64,000 bases of DNA. Source: Desemzia sp. RIT 804. Its GTDB lineage: Bacteria; Bacillota; Bacilli; Lactobacillales; Carnobacteriaceae. The notes beneath the pieces were generated by a model that was not told where the DNA came from, searched no databases, and saw nothing but the letters and a program-made list of their open reading frames with translations. Shown here piece after piece: positions 38,033 to 47,386 of the stretch (positions are counted from its first letter, which is position 1; each line of letters starts with the position of its first letter). A program made the position numbers and the translations under genes. Location: positions 1 to 64,000 of the forward strand of contig NZ_JAFEMV010000007.1 of assembly GCF_016892605.1 (NCBI RefSeq), in the 5' to 3' direction.

Positions 38033-38110
38033 TTTGCTCACTCCTCAATTTCTTTCCATTTGCTTAAATATACCATACCCACCAGCAAAGAGAAATTGAA
38101 TCAAAATGCC

Positions 38111-38148
38111 AGGAACGCAAAACGGTCCACTTATTAGCGTTCCTTTTG
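38111..38148. repeat. GGAACGC-type inverted repeat
   Basis: AGGAACGCAAAA and GCGTTCCTTTTGA face each other with an 18-nt gap, forming a hairpin between the copper-storage-like gene and the HAD gene. The motif is the same as in the array at 48342-48490. Confidence 0.55.
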
Positions 38149-38178
38149 AACAACTAACAAATGAACCGGCTATTATCT

Positions 38179-38508
38179 TTAGGCTGCATAAGAACGACAC
38201 AATTCTGCACATTCAAAACAAACCTTAGCACATCTTTGACAATGGCCATGCTCGTGTTTTTCACATTCTCTCGCACAGGCTTGACAAATCGTAGCACAAA
38301 GTTGGATCAAATCATTTTTCAACGCACTTTCACGACTAGCAAATGTGGCCACTAGAGCACACACATCTGCACATTCGCGGTCTAGCTTAATGCATTCTGC
38401 CATCATTTTAACATCATCTTCTTTTAGACAAGCATCAAAACATTCGTTACACACTTGCTGACACTCAAATGCTTTTTGAGCTATTTCTTTTAAAGCTGCA
38501 TCCATCAT
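38179..38508 (-). CDS. Four-helix-bundle copper-storage-like protein (Csp/DUF326)
   Basis: 109 residues with 16 cysteines arranged in helices with CxxxC spacings (ECQQVCNECFDAC, ECIKLDRECADVC, CATICQACARECEKH, CQRCAKVCFECAELC). This is the pattern of the Csp copper-storage family, in which thiols line the inside of a four-helix bundle and bind many Cu(I) ions. No signal peptide, so cytosolic (Csp3-like). GGGGG ribosome site. Monocistronic; no copper transporter nearby. Confidence 0.8.
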   Translation of the reverse strand: MMDAALKEIAQKAFECQQVCNECFDACLKEDDVKMMAECIKLDRECADVCALVATFASRESALKNDLIQLCATICQACARECEKHEHGHCQRCAKVCFECAELCRSYAA

Positions 38509-38592
38509 TGTTCCCCCCTTTTTTAGCTAGTTATTTAACATGTTTAGTATAAGCTTTAATGAATAAGGCTACAAACAATAGGCATTTTAAAA

Positions 38593-38629
38593 AAAGAACA
38601 AGACAAAAATCGGTTTTGTCTTGTTCTTT
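38593..38629. terminator. Terminator of the PfkB kinase gene
   Basis: Perfect 16-bp stem AAAGAACAAGACAAAA and its complement with a 5-nt loop, T-rich on both sides, 18 bp past the kinase stop. Confidence 0.8.
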
Positions 38630-38646
38630 CAAATATAAAAAAGGCG

Positions 38647-39597
38647 TTATTGAGGCTTATTTTTTTTGATATATGCCATTAACTCTTCACGTGTGGGCAA
38701 ACCTTCGTTATCTCCTTGGTTTTGAACTTGCAAAGAACCAATTGCATTAGCACGAACAGCGCTTTGTTCCATATCCAACCCGTCTAAATATCCGCTAATG
38801 ATCCCTACTGCAAATCCATCTCCGGCCCCAACTGTATCTATCACTTTTTCCACTTTAAAACCTGGAGTATTCTTTAATTCTTCCCCTTGTTTTTTTATGA
38901 ATGCACCTTGTGAACCAGTTTTTATAATTACGTATTCTACACCCATATCCAGATAAAATTGGGCAATGACTTCTTTATCTTGGGAGCCAGTTAATTTTTT
39001 CCCTTCAGCAATACCAGGAAGGATAACATTAGCGTAACGAGCCATATTGTTTAATACTTTGATCATTGTTTCTTCATCTTTCCATAATTCTGGACGCAAG
39101 TTCGGATCAAATGTGATAAACGTCCCTGCTTCTCTGGCTTTCGCCATCAAATGATACACTGCTCCACGAGTTACTCTGTTCACTGCAGGTGGAATACCAG
39201 TAACATGCAATAAGCGAACATCAGAGAAATCGATATCCATGACATCTTCTATTGAAAAATTTGAAAATGCACTACCTTTACGGTAATAAGCAGTAACAGG
39301 GTCACCTTCGTTAGTTTTGTTTTTTAACATGATGCCTGTATTGCAGTCGTCATCAAAAGTAATATAATCTGTACCGATTTTTTCTTTTTTTAAGTATTTA
39401 TAAATGTATTGACCAAATGGGTCTTTCCCTAATTTTGTTAAAAAATCAACGCTAAAGCCTAACCTGGCTAAGCCAGTTCCTACGTTAACTTCTGCTCCTG
39501 CAATTCCTTTAGAAAACGTTTTGCCTTCTTCTAATTCACCATACTCATTTGAAATAAACATTCCCATTGGTTCCCCGATTAAAATAACATCACTCAT
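38647..39597 (-). CDS. PfkB-family sugar kinase (KdgK-like)
   Basis: 316-residue ribokinase-family enzyme. N-terminal GAEVNVGTGLARLG and C-terminal DTVGAGDGFAVG, whose Asp is the catalytic base. The arrangement and FDPNLRPELW resemble 2-keto-3-deoxygluconate kinases, but no other pectate/uronate genes are in the window. It lies 20 bp downstream of a LacI-family gene on the same strand. ATG at 39597 after AGGGGAA. Confidence 0.75.
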   Translation of the reverse strand: MSDVILIGEPMGMFISNEYGELEEGKTFSKGIAGAEVNVGTGLARLGFSVDFLTKLGKDPFGQYIYKYLKKEKIGTDYITFDDDCNTGIMLKNKTNEGDPVTAYYRKGSAFSNFSIEDVMDIDFSDVRLLHVTGIPPAVNRVTRGAVYHLMAKAREAGTFITFDPNLRPELWKDEETMIKVLNNMARYANVILPGIAEGKKLTGSQDKEVIAQFYLDMGVEYVIIKTGSQGAFIKKQGEELKNTPGFKVEKVIDTVGAGDGFAVGIISGYLDGLDMEQSAVRANAIGSLQVQNQGDNEGLPTREELMAYIKKNKPQ

Positions 39598-39616
39598 CTT
39601 TTTGTTCCCCTTTCCT

Positions 39617-40639
39617 TTACCATTCTTTCAATTTTGTTGATTGACGTATTTTCAACTCACCTGGCAGTTCTTTATAGATAACAGAACGATCTTTTTCTTC
39701 TTCATTGATTTTTTTGATAAGCAAAGCTCCACTTTCTTTTCCTAAACCATATGAATTTTGGGCGACTGTTGTGATCCCTGGGCTTATGATAGATGCAGAT
39801 AAAATATCATCAAAACCACAAACACCATAATCTTTACCAATTCTTTTACCAATTTTTTCTATTTCTTTTAAGACATTCATCAATATTAGTCCATTGGCAG
39901 CAATCAACACTCGTGGTTCGGGAAGCTGAAAAAAGTCTTCAATAGCCTCAATCAGTTTTTCCGCTTCTTCTTTAATGGTCGTATATTGATGCATTTGGAT
40001 TTCGTCATACGTTTCCAGAACGTCTTCTAAAGCTTGAAATCTACTTAATTGAACAGCATTGGATTCTCTAGTTGGGGTGAAATAACCAATTGATTTAAAC
40101 CCTTCGCTTAGCAAATGATTAACCAATTCTTTACTCAAGCTATAGTTGTTGGAAGTAATGCAATCGATACTTTTATCCGCTATTGCTTTATCCAATAAAA
40201 CAATGGGGACGTCTTCGCTTTTCAACGACACTAAAAAATCTTCATTCATGCCAACTGTATTCACTACTAACCCATCAACTTGATTGTCTAAAAACCGTTG
40301 GATGTGTTTTTGTTCTTGTTCTATAGACCCGTCTGATACAGCAATCATTAGTGAATAATCCAACTCATTAGCCTGATCGGATAAACCTTTAATGATGGTA
40401 TTTGAAAAAGGATTTTCAATATCCGCTATGACTGCTCCTAATAACATACTTTTTTGTGATTTTAAAGACCGAGCAATATTACTGGGACGGTAATCTAATT
40501 CCTTGATAACCATTTCAATATTCCGCCTTGTTTCAACAGACATGTAATCAAACTTCCCATTTAAATAGCGAGAAATAGTGGTTCCACTAACATTTGCAGC
40601 TTTTGCGATATCTTTTAAAGTTACTTTCTTTTTAGCCAA
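39617..40639 (-). CDS. LacI-family regulator linked to the PfkB kinase
   Basis: About 340 residues: helix-turn-helix VTLKDIAKAANVSGTTISRYLNG, hinge YRPSNIARSLK, then a sugar-binding domain. I prefer the TTG start at 40639, 5 bp after AGGTGA; a GTG three codons earlier (40648) is possible. The kinase follows immediately, so its sugar substrate or product is the probable effector. Inverted GGTTTC/GAAACC sites just upstream suggest autoregulation. Confidence 0.82.
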   Translation of the reverse strand: MAKKKVTLKDIAKAANVSGTTISRYLNGKFDYMSVETRRNIEMVIKELDYRPSNIARSLKSQKSMLLGAVIADIENPFSNTIIKGLSDQANELDYSLMIAVSDGSIEQEQKHIQRFLDNQVDGLVVNTVGMNEDFLVSLKSEDVPIVLLDKAIADKSIDCITSNNYSLSKELVNHLLSEGFKSIGYFTPTRESNAVQLSRFQALEDVLETYDEIQMHQYTTIKEEAEKLIEAIEDFFQLPEPRVLIAANGLILMNVLKEIEKIGKRIGKDYGVCGFDDILSASIISPGITTVAQNSYGLGKESGALLIKKINEEEKDRSVIYKELPGELKIRQSTKLKEW

Positions 40640-40675
40640 TTTTGTCACCTATTTTCTTTTAACGCTTCTTTAGTT

Positions 40676-40712
40676 TACCGGTTTCGTTAACCGATTTTAG
40701 AAACCGTTAACA
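40676..40712. promoter_or_regulatory. Putative operator upstream of the LacI gene
   Basis: ACCGGTTTCGTTAACCG followed by GAAACCGTTAAC gives two overlapping half-palindromes with the AACCGGTT-like cores bound by LacI-family proteins. It lies about 40 bp upstream of the regulator start. Confidence 0.5.
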
Positions 40713-40816
40713 TTCAATACAAGTGTAGACTTTTATTTATTTTTTGTCAACTAGTTTTCTCTATGTTGTGAAGTGAAGTGAAGCGAATAAGTCAACATTC
40801 TTTATTCCACCATAAA

Positions 40817-40862
40817 TAAACAGCAACTAGAAAAAATTTCCTTTTCTTGCTGCTGTTTAATA
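40817..40862 (-). terminator. Terminator of the YczE-like gene
   Basis: AAACAGCAA...TTGCTGCTGTTTA inverted repeat just past the stop at 40878 on the minus strand. Confidence 0.55.
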
Positions 40863-40877
40863 TTTGTATTAACTATT

Positions 40878-41549
40878 TTAAATAATTTCTTCAGTTACTC
40901 TTGTGAGTTTGATATGGTGAATAGGGAAAATACGGTAAATATTTAAATAAATAAAATTCATCATTGGGGCAAAAAGAAGAGCTCCGATAATGGTACCTTC
41001 ACGTATAAAAAGGGATTCACTAAACAATAAAGTTAAGGTTACTGATGCAATGATGAGGATAATATCTGCAGATTGTCTGATTTTTCCGAAACTGGCTTTA
41101 CTTCTTTTACTAATGACCATGCAAAGAGATTCCAATGGGAAACTAACAAAATCTAAAGCCGTACATAATCCCACTCCCAGAGCAGCGATCAGATTTCCTA
41201 GAACAAGTAAAGCTACATTCATATAGTATTCTTCCAAAATAAGCGAAGGCAAAATTGTATAAAATATGACATTAAATATTTTACCAATCAATAAAGAGAG
41301 AGGAATTTGTAGTAATTGAAACAACCTGAATTGGCGTTTTTGTATGGCCCACTGTACAAGCACTAATACAACATTCACTAAAATTGACACTGTTCCTATT
41401 TTAATACTTGTTAATTCGCTTATCCCACCATTAAATGCGTCAAAAGCTGAGACCCCGATAGCTGCTTTAATACATAGACTTCCACCAACACCGACTAATA
41501 CCGCACCTATTACCACACAAATAATATTCATCAGGATTTTCTTTGTCAC
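40878..41549 (-). CDS. YczE/YyaS/YitT-family membrane protein
   Basis: About 223 residues with five to six hydrophobic helices. GVGGSLCIKAAIGVSAFDAFNGGISE and GVGLCTALDFVSFPLESLCMVI are typical of the YczE/YitT family. Function unknown. The GTG at 41549 follows AGGAG at 8 bp; the upstream GTG overlaps the ribosome site. Confidence 0.75.
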   Translation of the reverse strand: MTKKILMNIICVVIGAVLVGVGGSLCIKAAIGVSAFDAFNGGISELTSIKIGTVSILVNVVLVLVQWAIQKRQFRLFQLLQIPLSLLIGKIFNVIFYTILPSLILEEYYMNVALLVLGNLIAALGVGLCTALDFVSFPLESLCMVISKRSKASFGKIRQSADIILIIASVTLTLLFSESLFIREGTIIGALLFAPMMNFIYLNIYRIFPIHHIKLTRVTEEII

Positions 41550-41710
41550 GAACTCCACTCCTATTTCCTTTATTACAAATCACTATACGTAAAATGAGAG
41601 TATAGTGCAAGTAGGATTAACGTTTACACTGGTTTTCTAAAAGCCCACTTGCTCAATTAGCGCAATGTTTCTGTGTTCTCCTGTGAAATATACTTTTTTA
41701 CCTCTCAAAA

Positions 41711-41748
41711 AAAGACAGTTGCAAACATTTCTTTTTGCAACTATCTTT
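41711..41748 (-). terminator. Terminator of the ugp operon
   Basis: 15-bp stem (AAAGACAGTTGCAAA, one mismatch) with an 8-nt loop, followed on the minus strand by TTTTTTTG, 29 bp past the ugpQ stop. Confidence 0.85.
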
Positions 41749-41776
41749 AGGTCATTGAATAGTTCATCTGCTTAGA

Positions 41777-42517
41777 TTACTCAATTTTTTCTAAAATCCT
41801 CTTCAGTTTATCGGGAAAGTTCGTGATAATACTGGTTATACCAGCTTCAACCAGCTGATTCATGTGTTCTTCATTGTTGACTGTCCATGTATTGATTTCC
41901 AAATGATTTTCTTGAAGATTTTTTAGTACCGCATTATTTTGCAACATATAAAATCCTGGGTGAACACATTCTACTCCTAACTCACGAGTGTATTTGCCGA
42001 AATCAACGATCCAGTCAGAAGACAATAATCCGCATTTAAGAGAAGAATTAAGTTCTTTTACTCTTTGTATCGTGTAGTGATTGAAAGAAGAGAAAATGAT
42101 CTTATCTTCTAAGCCAAACTTCTCAACTAAGTCAATCACGTTTTTCTCAATACCCGAGTATTCAAAAATATTGGTTTTCAATTCAATATTGGTTACCATT
42201 GCTTTATCTTTTACCCAATCAAGATATTCTTCTAAAGTAGGAATGGTCTCCTTTGCAGAAACTTCATGAAAATGGTGAGCTGCATTAAGTTGGCGTATAC
42301 CGCTAAGAGTCATATCTTTAACATACCCTTTACCGTTTGTTGTACGATCTACTGATGAATCATGAATAATAACTACTTCTCGGTCTTTTGTCAATTGAAC
42401 ATCTAATTCGATGCCATCGATTCCTACTTCAAAAGCTTTTTGAAAAGCCAACATTGTATTTTCTGGATATTTCCCGCTAAATCCACGATGGGCAAAATTT
42501 AAAGGTTTCTTTTTCAA
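41777..42517 (-). CDS. ugpQ: Cytosolic glycerophosphodiester phosphodiesterase
   Basis: 246-residue GDPD TIM barrel without a signal peptide. Catalytic and metal motifs: FAHRGFSGKYPENT, GIDGIELDVQLTKD, VIIHDSSVDRTTNG. It hydrolyses glycerophosphodiesters to glycerol-3-phosphate plus alcohol. As the last gene after ugpA-E-B-C it would process diesters imported intact. TTG start at 42517 after GAGGAAAG. Confidence 0.88.
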   Translation of the reverse strand: MKKKPLNFAHRGFSGKYPENTMLAFQKAFEVGIDGIELDVQLTKDREVVIIHDSSVDRTTNGKGYVKDMTLSGIRQLNAAHHFHEVSAKETIPTLEEYLDWVKDKAMVTNIELKTNIFEYSGIEKNVIDLVEKFGLEDKIIFSSFNHYTIQRVKELNSSLKCGLLSSDWIVDFGKYTRELGVECVHPGFYMLQNNAVLKNLQENHLEINTWTVNNEEHMNQLVEAGITSIITNFPDKLKRILEKIE

Positions 42518-42549
42518 CTTTCCTCAACCCCTAACTCAAATTTTTGTTT

Positions 42550-43686
42550 CTAGTATACCATGGTCGTTTCTATAATAGATTCTTTTTGGATGAGTGTTAA
42601 CTCCGTTTCTGCGTCGAACAAATACACTTCATTCATATTTAAACTCAAACGAATAGCATCTCCATAACTCACTTGATAATAAGGTTCGATGCGTGCAACT
42701 AGTTCCTTTTCAGCACCTTCAACTTCAAAAAACACATGAGTATCACTCCCCATTCGCTCGATATTATCGACATAAACGTCTATAGTATTGTTTTTTGAAG
42801 CTGTTTCGATTGTAAATGTTTCAGGACGAATGCCAAAGTAAATTTCTTTTCCGACAGAATCGCGATTGATTTTCTTTTCTATAGCTTTTCCCAGTAACAC
42901 TGGTTTTTGTTGAATCATTACTGCTAGGCCTTCTTCAGTAGCTACCAATTTTGTTTTCAATATATTCATTTGTGGGCTGCCAATAAATTCTGCTACAAAT
43001 TTCGTTTTAGGGTAATTGTACAAATTTTCTGGAGTATCTACTTGTTCGATTTTACCAGCATTCATCACTACAATACGGTCCCCCATAGTCATAGCTTCTG
43101 TCTGATCATGTGTTACATATACAAAAGTTGTCCCAAGTTGACGGTGTAATTTAACGATTTCAGATCGCATAGCTACTCTTAATTTAGCGTCTAAATTAGA
43201 TAATGGTTCATCCAACAAGAATACTTTAGGGTTTCGTACAATTGCTCTACCCAATGCGACGCGTTGTCTTTGCCCACCAGATAAAGCAGCAGGTTTCCGC
43301 TTTAAATAATCTTCTAATTGCAAAATCTTTGCTGCTTTCTCTACACGTTGCTTGATGTCATTTTTAGCCATTTTTTGCATCTTTAATGGAAAAGCCATGT
43401 TATCAAATATCGTCATGTGCGGATACAGAGCATAATTTTGAAAAACCATTGCAATATCACGATCTTTTGATTCCACATAGTTTACGATATCTTCTCCAAT
43501 ATACAATCTGCCGCCTGAAATTTCTTCTAGTCCAGCAATCATCCTTAAAGTAGTTGATTTACCACACCCAGAAGGACCTACAAAAACTAAAAATTCTTTA
43601 TCTTTGATTTCCAAATCAATTTCTTTTACGGCAACGACGTCTTTATCGTATACTTTTTTTATTTTTTGCAATGATACTGTAGACAT
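42550..43686 (-). CDS. ugpC: ABC transporter ATPase UgpC
   Basis: 379-residue CUT1-family ATPase. Walker A GPSGCGKST, Q-loop AMVFQNYALYPHMT, signature ALSGGQRQRVALGRA, Walker B VFLLDEPLSNLDAK, switch His in YVTHDQTEAMTM, and a C-terminal TOBE/OB regulatory domain. ATG at 43686 lies after GAGGAGG. It could also energise the MalEFG importer, which has no ATPase gene of its own here (inference from shared-ATPase systems in Gram-positives). Confidence 0.88.
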   Translation of the reverse strand: MSTVSLQKIKKVYDKDVVAVKEIDLEIKDKEFLVFVGPSGCGKSTTLRMIAGLEEISGGRLYIGEDIVNYVESKDRDIAMVFQNYALYPHMTIFDNMAFPLKMQKMAKNDIKQRVEKAAKILQLEDYLKRKPAALSGGQRQRVALGRAIVRNPKVFLLDEPLSNLDAKLRVAMRSEIVKLHRQLGTTFVYVTHDQTEAMTMGDRIVVMNAGKIEQVDTPENLYNYPKTKFVAEFIGSPQMNILKTKLVATEEGLAVMIQQKPVLLGKAIEKKINRDSVGKEIYFGIRPETFTIETASKNNTIDVYVDNIERMGSDTHVFFEVEGAEKELVARIEPYYQVSYGDAIRLSLNMNEVYLFDAETELTLIQKESIIETTMVY

Positions 43687-43810
43687 AGTATTCCTCCTCA
43701 AAATAGAGATGGAGCTTAGACATAAATGATTGTCCTCGCTCCAAATTTTTCATTTTCCAGTTTATTTCATACCCACTCTGGAACTCCATCAGATAAAAGC
43801 TGAGTGAGTT

Positions 43811-45196
43811 TTAGTTATTTACAAGATTATAGTTTTCGATAGAAGCGTTGATTTGTTCTGTCATAGCTGCTGCAGTGTCTTCAGGAGAAACGTCATTATT
43901 TAACATATTTTCAATTTCAGTTTCAATGATCTGACGTGCTTCTGGGAAGACTCCTAATAAAGCCCCTTGATCGTTTGGAGTAGCATCATGTAATTGATCG
44001 ATTGCTGTTTGGAATTGAGGGAATTCAACCATATTTTCTTTAAAAAGGTCTTCTTCATGAGCTGCCGTTGTGATCGGGAAGTACCCTGTCTGCTGATTCC
44101 AATAAGCTTGAGATTCAGGTGAAATCAAAAACTCTACAAATTCCCAAGTAGCTTGCGCTTTTTCTGAATCTTCATTATCGATTGCCCATAGAGAAGCCCC
44201 GCCAATAGAAACGCCGCCTTCATCCTCAGCGGAAATTTTAGGAAGATACGCTGTTCCTACTTCAAATTTTCCGTCAACTTCATTCAATATTGTTTTCAAA
44301 CTTGCTGTTGATCCAAATGTTATTGCAGATTGACCAGCCACGAATTCTGGTTGTCCGCCTGTACGCCCCACATTTGGAGCAGCTCCAGATTCATATAAAC
44401 TTTTCCATTCTGTAAGCATTTTGGTCATTTCATCGTTTTGATTGAAAGCCACTTCTGTTGCAATATCCTCACGACCGTCACTATTATTTGCATAATCTCC
44501 GCCTTGCTTAGCAATAAATTGTTCTACAAACCAACCATAGATTTGAAGAGAGATAGCCATATTTGCTCCGCCTTCTGCTTCTAAGGCTTCTTGGAATTCT
44601 CCAATTTGGCTCAATGTCTCTGGCACATCTTCAATACCGGCTGCTTCAAACATATCTTTATTGTAATAAGTAATTGGCGTTGACGAGTTGAATGGCATAG
44701 AGTACAATAGTTCGTCTACTGTATAGAATGCAGCAATGTTTGGTTCAATTTGAGAAACATCGTACTCATTCGCATCGATCAAATCTTGCATAGGTGTAAC
44801 TAAACCAGAATCTAACATATAACTTGTTCCGATTTCATAAATCTGTACTAAGTCTGCCCCAACGTTTCCTAAAGAAGCACTTTTTAGTTTTGTGATTGTG
44901 TCGTCGTATGAACCCTGATATTCAGCAGTAACGTTGATTCCTAGTTCATTTTGTTCATTGAAACGGGAAACCAATTCATCAACAGCTTCTCCTGCTCCGC
45001 CACCCATTCCATGCCAAAAAGTGATTTCTTGTCCTTCTCCAGTAGCATTTTCATCCACGGTAGAAGCAGCTTCTGAATCCGCGTTAGAACTTTCACTTTC
45101 GGTAGCTCCAGTTCCTGAACAAGCTGCTAAAAATAGTGCTGAAGTTAATGCTAAAGCAGATAAACCTTTGAATTTACGTTTGCTATTCTTTTTCAT
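43811..45196 (-). CDS. ugpB: Glycerol-3-phosphate/glycerophosphodiester-binding lipoprotein UgpB
   Basis: 461-residue extracellular solute-binding protein (family 1). Signal with ALFLAACSG lipobox and a Ser/Glu/Ala linker; EITFWHGMGGG begins the mature domain, typical of UgpB-like proteins. Placed between the permease and ATPase genes. ATG at 45196 after AAAGGGAG. Ligand is inferred from ugpQ and glpQ neighbours. Confidence 0.85.
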   Translation of the reverse strand: MKKNSKRKFKGLSALALTSALFLAACSGTGATESESSNADSEAASTVDENATGEGQEITFWHGMGGGAGEAVDELVSRFNEQNELGINVTAEYQGSYDDTITKLKSASLGNVGADLVQIYEIGTSYMLDSGLVTPMQDLIDANEYDVSQIEPNIAAFYTVDELLYSMPFNSSTPITYYNKDMFEAAGIEDVPETLSQIGEFQEALEAEGGANMAISLQIYGWFVEQFIAKQGGDYANNSDGREDIATEVAFNQNDEMTKMLTEWKSLYESGAAPNVGRTGGQPEFVAGQSAITFGSTASLKTILNEVDGKFEVGTAYLPKISAEDEGGVSIGGASLWAIDNEDSEKAQATWEFVEFLISPESQAYWNQQTGYFPITTAAHEEDLFKENMVEFPQFQTAIDQLHDATPNDQGALLGVFPEARQIIETEIENMLNNDVSPEDTAAAMTEQINASIENYNLVNN

Positions 45197-45245
45197 GATA
45201 CTCTCCCTTTTTTACGCTCTGATTGAGCCATTTATATTATTTTTT

Positions 45246-46142
45246 CTACCCTTTTACAGAACCTGACATCAACCCTCTGACAAGTGACTTTTGACCAAAT
45301 ACAAATATCAATAAGGATGGAATTAAGCATATGACTACACCAGCTAACATCAATACGATCGATTGTGAATCAATACTGTTCATCATAGAGACACCGATCT
45401 GGACCGTTCGATAGCTGTCCGATCCAGTTACTAACAGTGGCCACATGTACATGTTCCAAGCATTGATAAATGCGTTTACTGCCACAGCGCCAATGGCCGG
45501 CTTAGTTAACGGCAATAATATTTGAAATAAGAAACGAATATTGCTTGCTCCGTCTATTTTTGCTGATTCATACAATGACATAGGAAAATTTTTATAAAAT
45601 TGTCTAAACAAGAAAATCGTTGTAGCAGAAGTTAGATAAGGAACGATTAGAACTTTGTAACTGTCCAACCATCCCCATCTGCTCACTTGCAAATAGTTGG
45701 AAATGATCGTAGCTTCTCCGGGGACCATCATTGTTGCCATAACCAAAGAAAATAAAATCTCTTTTCCTTTGTATTGTGTAAAATGGAACGAAAAAGCGGC
45801 AAATGCTCCCGTTACCAACTGACCTAACGTGATCAAACCAGCTACAATAAAAGAGTTCCATATGTACTGTCCTAAAGGAGCTGCTTTAAAAGCATCTGTA
45901 TAATTTGAGAACTGAAGGATTTCTGGAAACAAATCAAGTTCTGAAGAATAAATTTCTCCTGGAGTTTTCAATGACATGAACAAGGCATAAAGCAAAGGAA
46001 ATAACACCACCAATACAACTGCTAAATTAACTGCTAATAAAGCCGCTTTTTTCCCATTCTTTTTCAATTTATAACGTCGATTGAATTTGACGGCTTCCTC
46101 TTGAAAAGCCAGCTCCTCTGTAGTCTGAATGTTTAATGCCAT
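45246..46142 (-). CDS. ugpE: ABC transporter permease UgpE
   Basis: 298-residue CUT1 permease with six membrane segments after a basic N-terminus. ATPase-docking loop YESAKIDGASNIRFLFQIL. Its ATG overlaps the ugpA stop (TAATG), so the two are coupled. Part of ugpA-E-B-C-Q. Confidence 0.88.
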   Translation of the reverse strand: MALNIQTTEELAFQEEAVKFNRRYKLKKNGKKAALLAVNLAVVLVVLFPLLYALFMSLKTPGEIYSSELDLFPEILQFSNYTDAFKAAPLGQYIWNSFIVAGLITLGQLVTGAFAAFSFHFTQYKGKEILFSLVMATMMVPGEATIISNYLQVSRWGWLDSYKVLIVPYLTSATTIFLFRQFYKNFPMSLYESAKIDGASNIRFLFQILLPLTKPAIGAVAVNAFINAWNMYMWPLLVTGSDSYRTVQIGVSMMNSIDSQSIVLMLAGVVICLIPSLLIFVFGQKSLVRGLMSGSVKG

Positions 46143-47020
46143 TACTTCTCCCTCTTTCCTTGAAATTTAAACATAAAGACTGTTAAGATTCCGATGATAA
46201 CAAATAAAATAACGGATTCTGCAGAAGCCAATCCAAAACGAAAATTCTCAAATGCATTCCGATAAATATCATATACGATCACATTGGTTGATTCGCCCGG
46301 ACCACCTTTAGTCAAAATCTTGATTTGGCCAAAAGATTGGAACGCATTGATAATATTGACAACGACTACAAAGAAAATTATAGCCTTTAGACTCGGCATC
46401 GTGATATATTTGAATTTGTTCCACCCATCTGCTCCATCAACAGAAGCACTTTCGTATAACGATTGATCGATATTCGATAATCCAGCACTGAAATACAAAA
46501 AATTGATTCCGCTGTTTAACCATCCTGTTAAAAATGCAACACTTAGCAATGCCCATTTTGGATCAGCTAACCATGCTACATCTGTTCCAAGAAGCTGATT
46601 CAATATACCGATGTTTTGATTCAACATGATGTTAAAGACTAGCGCTATCCCACTAGATGCAATAGCCATTGGCATCGCGTATATAGTAGAGAACCATCTC
46701 AGCCCGGGAAACTTCGAGTTACAAAGCATGGCTGTTGCAAAACCGAATGTTATTCCGAACAAGAGAACCAGTACGACATATTGACCTGTCACCCATAAAC
46801 TGTTTTGGAATGATGAAGAAGTAAATAAATCCATGTAATTTTTGAATCCAACAAAAACAGCTTCCAGACCTCGATTATCAGTTAAAAATAAGCTGCGGTA
46901 GATCGTTCGTATAAATGGCCAAAAAGTAAATAAGCCAAATACTAAAAAAGCTGGAATCAAATACATGTAAGACTCAATAGTAAATTTGTTTTTCTTTATT
47001 CTAGGTGTATTGCTTGCCAT
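46142..47020 (-). CDS. ugpA: ABC transporter permease UgpA
   Basis: 292-residue CUT1 permease, six membrane segments, docking loop YESASVDGADGWNKFKYITM. First gene of the ugp operon; ATG at 47020 after AAAGGAG. Confidence 0.88.
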   Translation of the reverse strand: MASNTPRIKKNKFTIESYMYLIPAFLVFGLFTFWPFIRTIYRSLFLTDNRGLEAVFVGFKNYMDLFTSSSFQNSLWVTGQYVVLVLLFGITFGFATAMLCNSKFPGLRWFSTIYAMPMAIASSGIALVFNIMLNQNIGILNQLLGTDVAWLADPKWALLSVAFLTGWLNSGINFLYFSAGLSNIDQSLYESASVDGADGWNKFKYITMPSLKAIIFFVVVVNIINAFQSFGQIKILTKGGPGESTNVIVYDIYRNAFENFRFGLASAESVILFVIIGILTVFMFKFQGKREK

Positions 47021-47386
47021 CAGTTAACTCCTTTCTTCTAATAAAGAACCATGATTCACTTTTAGTGTATGTAATTTTATATCGCTCCACTCCTTTGATC
47101 TTCAGATAAGCTCTTACAAGTTCAAAGTCTACCAATCCAATTTTAATTTTCAGTAAGCTCAATATTAATTTTGTCAGTTTTTAGTGAAAATTATTTAGGT
47201 ATTGTAAACAAAAAGTTTCTGGATTCATTTGTTAACTTGAATAACGTTCTGATCAGATACGTGCTCTGGACAAAAATTTTACAAACTTTACTGAATATTT
47301 CCAATTGCATACAAAAAAAATACACTGCCCATTAAATAGACGTGTAAAATAGAGAGATAGCTTATGGACTATGGAGGAGTTTATAT
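47021..47386. other. 366-bp divergent promoter region of ugpA and the exported phosphodiesterase gene
   Basis: AT-rich DNA between divergent genes of one pathway. I see no perfect cre or clear Pho-type repeats and no unambiguous -35/-10 pair. Confidence 0.4.
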
